From Thermoguttaceae bacterium (GTDB taxonomy: Bacteria > Planctomycetota > Planctomycetia > Pirellulales > Thermoguttaceae): a stretch of DNA of 64,000 nucleotides. Positions 1 through 8,083 of the stretch are shown here, piece by piece (the first letter of the stretch is position 1; each line of letters starts with the position of its first letter). The stretch is from NCBI GenBank assembly GCA_017937485.1, contig JAGBDN010000050.1, forward strand, positions 19,799 through 83,798, given 5' to 3'. Under the pieces are notes generated by a model that saw nothing but the letters and a program-made list of their open reading frames with translations, had not been told where the DNA came from and ran no database searches. Position numbers and translations under genes: made by a program.

Positions 1-101
1 GATTCGTTTTGAACGACGCGACCCGTCAAGTAACCGCCGACGGCCAAACCCAACGAAAGAAGGGCGGTTCCGAATCCGAATAAGATCGACTGTTTCATCA
101 T
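1..101 (-). CDS. N-terminus of a membrane-anchored or exported protein (truncated by window edge)
   Basis: On the minus strand a start at 101 opens with MMKQSILFGFG and continues as a hydrophobic segment ending in a glycine-rich turn and GYLTGRVVQNE, where the window begins. This is one N-terminal membrane anchor or uncleaved signal. The pattern (hydrophobic helix, GGY, then TGR) recalls the N-terminus of SIMPL-domain periplasmic proteins, but 33 residues are too few to assign a family. A weak GAG-type ribosome site lies upstream. Confidence 0.55.
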   Translation of the reverse strand, partial: MMKQSILFGFGTALLSLGLAVGGYLTGRVVQNE

Positions 102-915
102 TGTTAGTTCTCGTTAATAAGTTGAATCTCGTTGACGGAACGCGGAGCGGCGCCGAAGACGCGCGAATTAACCGGCGTTGCAACCGGTAAAATCGTTGGC
201 GTCGGAAAAGCGAAGACGGCGCAAAGGCGTTAAAATCGTTAAAAGCCTTAAAAGCAAACTCGCGACAAGCGGAGGATACCCGTTTTTGCCCGCGGCGTCC
301 AGAGAGGTTTCAAGCCGACGGGGCTTTTGAGCGATTTTTTTCTGAAAATTTTTGAAATTTTTTGAACTTTTTCGACCGCTCCGCAATTTAGACGAAATCT
401 TTGCGCCAAATGAAAACGTTCGAACGCAACGCGACATTTAATCGCGTTGGAAATCTTCTCGCTTGGTTGGCGGCGGCGAACGTTTTAAAATCGCGAGCGT
501 ACGCGCGGCGGCGTATTTGTTATAATCGGAATAATCGCAACCTTCCGCTGAAAGAGTATAAGTTTTGCTTATATTGTCGCGGAAAAGAATGCGTTTTTTT
601 TAAAGAAAGGGGGCTTTGAGGGCGGTTTAAGGCTTTTCAAAGGGCGATTTGTCGTTTATAATGTAAAAGCTATTGTCGCTTGTCGCGGTAGAGACGCTTC
701 GTCGGCGACGCTCGACCTTGGAACGCGGGGGCGGGCGTTGAAAACGTCGAACGCGAAGTCGTCGCCATTAATATTATATAGAGACCTAGGACGGCAAGCG
801 AAAAGGACGACGGCGGCGGAAAGGTCGCCGAGAATCGCTCCGCAAGCGCGAAACTTGCGTTTGGGCGGCGAGCGAAGGACAATTAGGAAGAATTATTTGC
901 GAGGAAGGAGAAGTT
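102..915. other. Intergenic region upstream of citrate synthase
   Basis: About 800 bases without a convincing gene. Short open frames here are arginine-rich and have no ribosome site. The stretch holds a GTTAAAATCGTTAAAA motif near 229-244, T-rich runs at 331-380, TATAAT-like words at 521-526 and 657-662, and an ATTAATATTATATA patch near 768-781. The second TATAAT is listed separately as a promoter candidate. Confidence 0.5.
634..662 (+). promoter_or_regulatory. Candidate sigma-70 promoter for citrate synthase
   Basis: TTTTCA at 634-639, a 17-base spacer, then TATAAT at 657-662. It would give a 5' leader of about 245 bases before the citrate synthase start. The -35 matches the consensus at four of six positions. 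Confidence 0.4.
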
Positions 916-2214
916 ATGTCGGATTTGCAGGACAAGGCGAAACTTCTGATCGACGGAAAAGAAATCGATTTGAACGTTTACACCGGGGTCGAGGGCGAGC
1001 GCGCCGTCGACGTTACGTCGTTGCATAAAGACTACGGATTAACGACTTACGACCCTTCGCTCGGGAACACGGCGATCTGCCGCAGTTCGATCACTTACAT
1101 CGACGGCGACCGCGGCGTCCTCCGTTACCGCGGGATTCCGATCGAGCAGTTCGACCGTCCGAACCCGAACTTTATCGAGGTCGCTTGGGCGTTGATTTTC
1201 GGTCGCTTGCCGGACAAAGACGAGTTGGCGCAGTTTAGCAGTATGCTGACCGAACACGAACTCCTGCACGAGGGGCTCCGAAGTCAGTTTCAGTCGTTGC
1301 CGGTCGACGCGCCGCCGATGGCGATTCTGTCGGCGATGATCGGGATGATGTCGTGCTACCACAAAGAATTTTTGTTCTTTGAAGACGAAGCGACGCTGAT
1401 GGAAGCCGCCGCTCGCGTCATTAGCAAAGTGCGCACCATCGCCGCGTTCACGCACCGCCGCGCGTCCGGTTTGCCGTTCATTTATCCCGACCCGAGCTTG
1501 CGTTACTGCGCGAACTTCCTGCACATGATGTTTTCGATTCCGTACCGACAATACGAAGTCGCGCCGGAAATCGAAGACGCGCTGAACTTGGTCTTCATTT
1601 TGCACGCCGACCACGAGCAAAACTGCAGCGCGAACGCCGTCCGCGTCGTTTGTTCGGCGCAAGCGAACCTGTTCGCGTCGTGCAGCGCCGGGGTCAACGC
1701 GCTTTGGGGCCCGTTGCACGGCGGCGCCAACGTCAAGGTGATGGAGATGCTCGAGCGCATCCATAAGGGCGGAATGCGTCCGGAAGATTGCCTCGAAGCG
1801 GCGAAAGACAAGACGAATCCGTTCCGCTTGTTCGGGTTCGGGCACCGCGTTTACCGCAATTACGACCCGCGCGCTAAAATCCTCAAAACCGCTTGCGACC
1901 GCGTTTTCGACAAACTCAAGCTCTCCGACCCGTTGCTCGACGTCGCGCGGAAGCTGGAAGAGAAAGCGCTCAAAGACCCGTACTTCGTCGACCGCAAACT
2001 TTACCCGAACGTCGACTTCTACAGCGGTATTTTGTTAAGAGCGATGGGGATTCCGACCGATATGTTCACCGTGATGTTCGCGATCGGTCGTTTGCCCGGT
2101 TGGATTGCGCAATGGAAGGAACAGCACTTCGCCGACGGCGCGAAGATTATGCGACCGCGCCAGTTGTACGTCGGGAACCCGAAAACCGACTACATCGAGA
2201 TGGATATGCGCTAA
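916..2214 (+). CDS. gltA: Citrate synthase
   Basis: Condenses acetyl-CoA and oxaloacetate to citrate at the entry to the TCA cycle; cytosolic. The 432 residues match the usual length of type-II-like bacterial citrate synthases. Recognisable parts are an N-terminal beta domain (ending in the FDRPNPNFIEVAW region), the histidine region LWGPLHGGAN with the oxaloacetate-binding histidine, and FGFGHRVYRNYDPRA with the second catalytic histidine and arginine. A catalytic aspartate is expected in VDFYSG near the C-terminus. The start at 916 is set by AAGGAG eight bases upstream. It is monocistronic, with 91 bases before the next gene. Codon choice is rich in AAC and TTC, suggesting high expression. 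Confidence 0.97.
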   Translation: MSDLQDKAKLLIDGKEIDLNVYTGVEGERAVDVTSLHKDYGLTTYDPSLGNTAICRSSITYIDGDRGVLRYRGIPIEQFDRPNPNFIEVAWALIFGRLPDKDELAQFSSMLTEHELLHEGLRSQFQSLPVDAPPMAILSAMIGMMSCYHKEFLFFEDEATLMEAAARVISKVRTIAAFTHRRASGLPFIYPDPSLRYCANFLHMMFSIPYRQYEVAPEIEDALNLVFILHADHEQNCSANAVRVVCSAQANLFASCSAGVNALWGPLHGGANVKVMEMLERIHKGGMRPEDCLEAAKDKTNPFRLFGFGHRVYRNYDPRAKILKTACDRVFDKLKLSDPLLDVARKLEEKALKDPYFVDRKLYPNVDFYSGILLRAMGIPTDMFTVMFAIGRLPGWIAQWKEQHFADGAKIMRPRQLYVGNPKTDYIEMDMR

Positions 2215-2305
2215 AACGCCGCCGCGTCGTTCGATTGGTTAAGGAAAAGCGTTCGAAACGCGACTCGAACGCCGTCGCGTCGGGAAACGACGAAGGAAAA
2301 CGGAA

Positions 2306-4312
2306 ATGAACGGCGCGAAAAACGGCGACGATTTTAATGAATTTGGCGACTTTAACGACGCGGAAACCTCGGAAAAGCGGCAAAACGGGGAGAATCGTCA
2401 AGATTTTTGCTCGCAAACGTCGGGTTCCGAGGAGCCGCGCCGCGTCGTCGTGCCGCCGATTATCGTCGGCGAGGACGATTTCGACGAAGCGGAACTCGCG
2501 CGTCGGGGCGTTTCGAGCGATTCTTTTTCGCCCGAGGCGCGCCGTCGCCGCCGTTTGGGTAAAAAAAATAAGACGCGCAAACTTTTGGGGCTCTTTCCCG
2601 TTCCGGCGCGTTGGCGGGAGCTGTCGACGGCGCAAATTCTTTGGCGTTGGGCGACGACGCGGCGGAATTTGGGCGCGTTCGTCAGCGTTTTCTTGCATTT
2701 GATTCTTGTTTTGATTTTAGCGTCGATCGCGCTTCAGGTTCGCGTCGGAACGATCGGCTGGACGGAGAGCGGTTTCGCGCCGGAGCCGAGCGAGCTCGAT
2801 TTCGTCGACGAAGCCGGGGATTCCGCGACCGCCGAAACGACGTTCGAGACGATTTCGGACGTTAGCGAAACGCTGGACGACGCGGTCGAAGAGATGGAGC
2901 AAACGCTCGCCGAGGAGACTTTGCGGTCTTTAACGGATTTGACGGCGCAAAACGACGGCGCGACGGAAGCGGCTCCCCTTGCGGAAGTCGGCGAGTCGGC
3001 GCCGAGCGAAATCGGGGGCGGGGTTCCGTTTTATTCGGCGACCGGAACGACGAAGGCGCGAACGGCGGCGTCGCGGCGTCGCGGGGCGCCCGGTCGCGAG
3101 GGAGACGTTACCGACGAGAGCGAGGACGCCGTCGAGCGCGGGCTCGACTGGTTGGCGCGGCACCAACTTCCGGACGGCGGCTGGTCGTTCGACTTGACGG
3201 CGGACGACTCGAACGGGCGCGGCGGCGCTTGCGAAGGTTGCTCAAACTCGGCGGCGACGTCGGCGTCGGTCGGCGGTCATTCGTATTTGCAGAAGTTGCA
3301 CCCGAGTCGCAACGCGGCGACGGCGATCGCGCTTCTTCCGTTTTTGGGCGCCGGGTACGATCACGTTAAAAAGAACAAATATCAAACGACCGTCGCTTCC
3401 GGTTTGCGTTTCTTGTCGTACCGCGCGAAACGGACGGAAAACGGGATCGATTTTCGCGATTTTGCGCCCGGCGCCGATTTGAAGGCCGCCGGTTCGTCTT
3501 ACGTTCAGGCGCTCGCGGTCATTACGATCTGCGAAGCGTTCGAAATGACCGGCGACGACGCGTTGCGACCGTTGGCCGAGGGCGGGCTCGAGCTGATCGT
3601 CGCCGGACAGCTGAACGACGGCGGTTGGCGTTATCTTTACCCGGGCGACGTCGGGTTTCATCCGAACGCGCCGGGGGATACGTCGGTTCTCGGTTGGCAG
3701 TTGATGGCGCTGAAGTCGGGCGTTTCCGCCGGGTTCGCGTTGAAACCGTCGATCGCTTACCGCGTCGGGAACTTTCTCGACTCGATAATGGAGAAAAACG
3801 GGCGTTCTTATCGTTACATTAAAGATATCGAGGAGCCGATTTCGAAACGCTGGGGGACGACCGCCGTCGGCGTGTTGGCGCGAGAGTACGTCGGCGCGAC
3901 GCCGGGAACGCCGGTTCTCGACGCCGGCGCGGAACAGATCGCCGATTGGATCGACGACGCGAACTCGATTTGGAAAAAAGCCGCCAAAGGTTCGCGAGGC
4001 GAGCGCGGGAAGACCTATTTTCGCGACGATCGGTTTATCCATAACCTCTATTTTTCCTATTACGCCGCGCTTGCGCTCCATCATTACGGCGGCAAACTTT
4101 GGAGCGAACGGTTCGCGAAGTTGCGCGATTTTTTGGTCGCGACGCAAGTTCGGGGCGGCGGGCTCTCGGCGGCGGTCGGCGTCGACGATTGCGAACGCGG
4201 CAGCTGGCTCTTTTACGACGTTTATATGAACGACGGCGGTCGGCTCCTCAACACCGCGTTGGCCGTTTTGATTCTTGAAACGCCGTACCGATATTTGCCG
4301 ATGTACCGCTAG
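2306..4312 (+). CDS. Membrane-anchored prenyltransferase/squalene-cyclase-like repeat protein
   Basis: A 668-residue protein. Residues 1-115 are charged and low-complexity; a single membrane helix follows (about 125-147, VFLHLILVLILASIALQV). After an acidic linker, about 270-668 form an alpha/alpha-toroid of the squalene-hopene-cyclase type. Repeat motifs seen are GLDWLARHQLPDGGW, LIVAGQLNDGGWRY and FLVATQVRGGG. I see no clear DXDD protonation motif of hopene cyclases, so terpene cyclase activity is not supported; related planctomycete proteins are annotated only by the repeat. The topology suggests the toroid is on the far side of the membrane. The start has AAGGA upstream. The region CEGCSNSA could bind metal, but that is speculation. 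Confidence 0.85.
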   Translation: MNGAKNGDDFNEFGDFNDAETSEKRQNGENRQDFCSQTSGSEEPRRVVVPPIIVGEDDFDEAELARRGVSSDSFSPEARRRRRLGKKNKTRKLLGLFPVPARWRELSTAQILWRWATTRRNLGAFVSVFLHLILVLILASIALQVRVGTIGWTESGFAPEPSELDFVDEAGDSATAETTFETISDVSETLDDAVEEMEQTLAEETLRSLTDLTAQNDGATEAAPLAEVGESAPSEIGGGVPFYSATGTTKARTAASRRRGAPGREGDVTDESEDAVERGLDWLARHQLPDGGWSFDLTADDSNGRGGACEGCSNSAATSASVGGHSYLQKLHPSRNAATAIALLPFLGAGYDHVKKNKYQTTVASGLRFLSYRAKRTENGIDFRDFAPGADLKAAGSSYVQALAVITICEAFEMTGDDALRPLAEGGLELIVAGQLNDGGWRYLYPGDVGFHPNAPGDTSVLGWQLMALKSGVSAGFALKPSIAYRVGNFLDSIMEKNGRSYRYIKDIEEPISKRWGTTAVGVLAREYVGATPGTPVLDAGAEQIADWIDDANSIWKKAAKGSRGERGKTYFRDDRFIHNLYFSYYAALALHHYGGKLWSERFAKLRDFLVATQVRGGGLSAAVGVDDCERGSWLFYDVYMNDGGRLLNTALAVLILETPYRYLPMYR

Positions 4313-4533
4313 TTTCGCGCGTCGTTTGTCGCGGGGCGAGCGGAAAAGGCGAAACTTTACTTTTTTAACGATAATAGCGAAATTTCCACAAAATGCGGAA
4401 AATTCGGAAATTGTTGCTTGAAAATACTGAAGAACGCGGTGGAAAACGCCGACGTCAACTAATGAGCGACCGTCGTTGCGGCCGTCGTTTAACGCTTTTT
4501 AGATTTGAAAACTGTTATAGACGAGAATATTCG

Positions 4534-5475
4534 ATGCTTAAAGGGTTTGGAGCGGCAAAATGGGGCGCGATCGCGCTGGGCGTTTGGGCGACGTTGGGGG
4601 CGACGGTTTTTTCCGAAGTCGCGCGCGCCGCGGACGAAAAGGTCGAAATTAAGAACGCTTGGAACGAAGGACGGTATTCCGCGCTTCAAGAGACTTCCGT
4701 TTCTTACGTCGAGCAACACGGTCGCGAGGTGTTGTCGCGCGCGCAGACGCGAGCGATTTTCGACTGGAACGTCGAAGCGGAAGCGTTGCGAGCCGACGGC
4801 GTTCGGACGCTGAAGTTGAAGACGGCGCGCGTGATGATCCGCCTGCAAAGCGACGGCGCCGACGTCGCGTATTACGACAGCGACAATACGGCGCGCGGCG
4901 GCGAACTGATGAAAGACGTGTTCGCGAAATTGATGAAAAGCGAGTTTGTCGTCGAACTTAAAGACGGCAAAGTCGTTAAAGTCGACGGTTGCGAAGCGTT
5001 TGTGAAATCGCTCCCGAACGCCGAAAGCGAGAGCGAGAAATATTTTGTCGAACATATTAAAACGGTCGCCGAGCCGGGAAATATCGCGCAAATTTTCGAC
5101 CCGCTCGCTTATCCGCTTCCGGCGAAACCGGTTTCGGTCGGCGATCGTTGGACGACCGAAACGTCGTTCGTTCTTCCGGTGATCGGCGAGAAAAAATTGA
5201 TTTTGGATTGCGAGTTGAAAGCGTTGCGCCGCGTCGAACCGAAAGCGAACGTCGTCGCGGAAGCGGTTTTCGACGCCGATTTGACCGCCGGAGCCAGCGC
5301 GACGATCAAAATCGAAACGGACGGAAAATATAATTTGACCGACGGCGTCGCCGAGGATTTTGCGTCTCGGGCGACCGTAAATTTGGAGCTTCCGCGCAAA
5401 AATAAGGCGGGCGAAGAGATCGTCGTCAAGGCGATCGGCGTGATTCGAAATAAATTAACGGTGTCGAAGCGCTAG
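4534..5475 (+). CDS. Secreted hypothetical protein (DUF6263-like)
   Basis: A 313-residue protein from the ATG at 4534. It begins MLKGFGAAKWGAIALG with a signal peptide ending near VARAADEK (AxA-type cleavage). An upstream in-frame start at 4393 would add 47 charged residues in front of the signal peptide, so I reject it. The mature part is beta-rich, and the motif PVSVGDRWTTE resembles proteins grouped as DUF6263. No catalytic motif is visible. It ends 148 bases before greA and is probably transcribed separately, since a good promoter lies between them. Confidence 0.75.
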   Translation: MLKGFGAAKWGAIALGVWATLGATVFSEVARAADEKVEIKNAWNEGRYSALQETSVSYVEQHGREVLSRAQTRAIFDWNVEAEALRADGVRTLKLKTARVMIRLQSDGADVAYYDSDNTARGGELMKDVFAKLMKSEFVVELKDGKVVKVDGCEAFVKSLPNAESESEKYFVEHIKTVAEPGNIAQIFDPLAYPLPAKPVSVGDRWTTETSFVLPVIGEKKLILDCELKALRRVEPKANVVAEAVFDADLTAGASATIKIETDGKYNLTDGVAEDFASRATVNLELPRKNKAGEEIVVKAIGVIRNKLTVSKR

Positions 5476-5481
5476 GGGCGG

Positions 5482-5509
5482 TTGTCAAACGTTAGATTTA
5501 AGGTAAAAT
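5482..5509 (+). promoter_or_regulatory. Promoter of greA
   Basis: TTGTCA at 5482-5487, 16-base spacer, TAAAAT at 5504-5509. The leader of about 110 bases to the greA start is GC-rich and can fold (CGTCGTT...GGACGACG near 5523-5540). Confidence 0.6.
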
Positions 5510-5623
5510 AAAAAGAACGAACGTCGTTGCGAGGACGACGGTTCTCGTCGCCGGCGCGCGTCCGTCGCGGTCGCGCGCCTTCGCGCTATTAATAAACGAG
5601 AGAAAGGGAGTAACAAGGTAGTT

Positions 5624-6103
5624 ATGAACGATCCGATTCCGATGACTCGCGAAGGATACGCTCGTCTTAAAAAAGAGATCGAACGTCTTGAAAACGAGGA
5701 AATGCCGCCGATTCTTGAACGTCTCGCCGCCGCGCGCGCCGAGGGCGACTTGAAAGAAAACGCCGAATATCACGGCGCTCGCGAAAGTCAAGGACTCTTG
5801 CAAGCGAAGATTAACGACTTGAAAAGCCGCGTCGGTCGCGCTCAAATTATCGATCCGTCGACGATTCCGCAAGACGAAATTCGTTTTGGCGCGACGATCG
5901 TCGTCAAACGTTTGAAGGACGGGCGCACGTTGAAGTATACGCTCGTCGGCGCGGGAGAAGAGGATTTTGACACCGGTAAAATCCTTTGCACTTGCCCGTT
6001 GGCCCAAGGTTTCCTCGGCAAAAAAGTCGGCGACGTCGCCGAAGTGAAGGTGCCCGTCGGCTTGATTAAATTTGAAATTAAGGAAATTAGCTACAATTTC
6101 TAA
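5624..6103 (+). CDS. greA: Transcription elongation factor GreA
   Basis: Binds the RNA polymerase secondary channel and stimulates cleavage of backtracked transcripts. The 159 residues show the N-terminal antiparallel coiled coil (1-78) with the acidic tip ARAEGDLKENAEYHGARE, and the C-terminal FKBP-like domain with FLGKKVGDVAEVKVP. Length and motifs are complete. A purine-rich AGAAAGGGAG site precedes the ATG. It is monocistronic, between a promoter at 5482 and a perfect terminator at 6126. Confidence 0.97.
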   Translation: MNDPIPMTREGYARLKKEIERLENEEMPPILERLAAARAEGDLKENAEYHGARESQGLLQAKINDLKSRVGRAQIIDPSTIPQDEIRFGATIVVKRLKDGRTLKYTLVGAGEEDFDTGKILCTCPLAQGFLGKKVGDVAEVKVPVGLIKFEIKEISYNF

Positions 6104-6125
6104 TTTTGCAAAACGGATTTGCGGC

Positions 6126-6161
6126 AAAAAAGCCCGACGTCGATCGACGTCGGGCTTTTTT
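6126..6161 (+). terminator. Rho-independent terminator of greA (perfect 36-base palindrome)
   Basis: Eighteen bases (AAAAAAGCCCGACGTCGA) are followed immediately by their exact reverse complement, ending in six T. The A and T ends make it usable in both directions, so it may also stop the minus-strand oxidoreductase mRNA that ends at 6356. Confidence 0.9.
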
Positions 6162-6355
6162 GCGTTTTAAGCGTCGGCGTTCGTTCGCGAACGGCGGACT
6201 CGAACGGTTCAAGCGTCGTCGGCTCGAGCGAAAGGGAACTAGCGCGTCGAGGAACGACGTTTAAAAGGACGCGACCGTTAAGGCGCGTTTTAAGACGTTC
6301 GCGTTCAAACGCGGCGAACGCGAACGCCTAAAATCGTTAAAATTGGTTTAAACGA

Positions 6356-7687
6356 TCAAACTTCCCAACCCGGGCGGCAGTATTGTTTGATGTATTGATC
6401 TGCTTTCGGGCAGTTCGTCGCCTTCATATTTTTCGCGTCGTAAATCAGCTTTTGGCCGCAACGGTACGAGAAGCAACCGAGGAGAACCGTTTCGGCGATG
6501 CGTCCGGAATAGCCGAAATCGCACGTCGTCGAACCGGCGCCGGCGCCGTCTTGAATCGCCTTAATCCATTCGGCGTGATGGCCGAGCGACTTCGGAATCG
6601 ACTGCGCCGGACGTTCGAAGCCTTCGAATTTTTCCTTCGGAAGAAGCGCGTGTTCCCAATAAGTCGAGAAGAGAATCCCGTCGGTTCCGAAGAAGAGAAC
6701 GCCGGCGCCGTGTTTTTCGAGGCCGAGTTCCTTCAAGCATTCCGGCCGCGCTTGACCGTCTTGCCAAGAGAGCGTCAACGGTTCGGAGCCGCCGTCGAGC
6801 GCCGCGAACTCGTATTTCGCGGTCAAGTCCCAACCGCAAAGTTCGGCGTCGGCCGGACGCGGGCCCGTCGTTTCGACCGAAAGCGGATAGCCGAGTCCGA
6901 GCGCCCAGAACGGCAGGTCGAGATAGTGGCAGCCCATATCGCCCATCGCGCCGTTCCCGAAATCCCAGTAGTGGCGCCAAGTTCCCGGAACGTAGCGCGG
7001 ATCGTAATCGCGTTCGGCGGCCGGGCCGAGCCAAGCGTCCCAATTCAGCGTTTTCGGACATTCGACCTTTTCGGCGGACTTCGGCTTCCCGATATAACGG
7101 TTTTGGCACCAAACTTTAACGTCTTTAACGGTTCCGATGGCGCCCGCTTGGATCAGCTCGACGACGCGGCGGTAGTTGTCTTCCGCGTGAATCTGCGTTC
7201 CCATTTGCGTAACGAGATTCTTGTCCTTCGCGATTTTTTGCATCGCGCGGATTTGGTAAATATCGTGCGCGAGCGGTTTTTCCGAATAGCAGTGGAGCCC
7301 GAGTTTCATCCCGGCGATCGCGGGCGCGGCGTGCGTGTGGTCGGGCGTGCAGACGACGATCGCGTCGAGTTGATCGCCCATTTCGGCGAGCATATCGCGG
7401 AAATCTTGGTACATTTTCGCCTTCGGATAGGTCGCTTTCGCCGCGTCGAGGTGTTTCGAGTCCGCGTCGCAGAGCGCGATTTGGTTTTGGCTCTTGCAAC
7501 CGTTGACGCTGTACGCGCCTTGGCGGGTAATGCCGACGTGCGCGATATTCAGCTTCGAGTTGACGCCGACTTCGCGAGCGACGGCCGGAGCGGGGAAGTT
7601 CGCGAGGCCGAGCGCGCCGACGCCGGCGGCGAGAGTCGACGTTTTGAGAAAATCGCGGCGAGTGGAACGGGCGTTGCGCAGAGTCAT
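6356..7687 (-). CDS. Tat-exported Gfo/Idh/MocA family oxidoreductase
   Basis: A 443-residue NAD(P)-dependent dehydrogenase-like protein of the family that is greatly expanded in planctomycetes and usually acts on sugars. Residues 1-36 are a Tat signal with STRRDFLKTS and a hydrophobic stretch, so the folded protein is exported. The Rossmann domain follows (KLNIAHVGITRQG, IVVCTPDHTHA) with the family signature EKPLAHDIYQ, whose lysine is the usual catalytic residue. The C-terminal domain contains GDMGCHYLDLPFWAL with the conserved histidine. AAGGAGCG upstream fixes the start at 7687. It is monocistronic. Substrate unknown. Confidence 0.92.
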   Translation of the reverse strand: MTLRNARSTRRDFLKTSTLAAGVGALGLANFPAPAVAREVGVNSKLNIAHVGITRQGAYSVNGCKSQNQIALCDADSKHLDAAKATYPKAKMYQDFRDMLAEMGDQLDAIVVCTPDHTHAAPAIAGMKLGLHCYSEKPLAHDIYQIRAMQKIAKDKNLVTQMGTQIHAEDNYRRVVELIQAGAIGTVKDVKVWCQNRYIGKPKSAEKVECPKTLNWDAWLGPAAERDYDPRYVPGTWRHYWDFGNGAMGDMGCHYLDLPFWALGLGYPLSVETTGPRPADAELCGWDLTAKYEFAALDGGSEPLTLSWQDGQARPECLKELGLEKHGAGVLFFGTDGILFSTYWEHALLPKEKFEGFERPAQSIPKSLGHHAEWIKAIQDGAGAGSTTCDFGYSGRIAETVLLGCFSYRCGQKLIYDAKNMKATNCPKADQYIKQYCRPGWEV

Positions 7688-7728
7688 AAAGACGCTCCTT
7701 TTCGGCTTTCAGGCGCCGATTTTGACGT

Positions 7729-7742
7729 TATATTAATATAAA
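7729..7742. promoter_or_regulatory. AT-rich palindrome upstream of the Gfo/Idh gene
   Basis: TTATATTAATATAA is a perfect 14-base palindrome 42 bases upstream of the minus-strand start at 7687. Its position fits a -10 region or a dimeric regulator site. Confidence 0.35.
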
Positions 7743-7962
7743 GCGAAAAATTTCGGGGCGTTTCGCGTCCGTTGCGACGCGGCGTTCCGCCGAGCGTTGC
7801 GGCGATTTTACCAAACGGCGGAAGCGTTTGCAAGTTTTTTTTTGCGACTTTCGGCGTTTTTTTCGATTTTTCTATTTTTCGCTCCGTCGAGAAGAAACGC
7901 GCAACCGTCGACGCGCCGAGCGTCGAGGCGTCGACGCGGAAATTTTTATCGAAAAACCTCTC

Positions 7963-7991
7963 TTGTTTTAACGGGCAAATCTTGCTATCTT
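7963..7991 (+). promoter_or_regulatory. Candidate promoter of the AOS/KBL-like gene
   Basis: TTGTTT at 7963-7968, 17-base spacer, TATCTT at 7986-7991, about 90 bases before the ATG at 8084. Its placement argues against the longer open frame from 7772. The rest of 7688-8083 shows nothing else. Confidence 0.4.
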
Positions 7992-8083
7992 TCCCGCGTC
8001 GACGCCAAAAAGGGGCGACGGGGCGAATCGTCGGCCTCGTCGCGTCGGTAAAGTTTCCTTATTTTGCGCCTTTTGAGATTCGT

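Noticed and set aside
6383..7741. 452-codon plus-strand frame opposite the Gfo/Idh gene
   Set aside because: Shadow of a gene with a complete Tat signal and family signatures on the minus strand.
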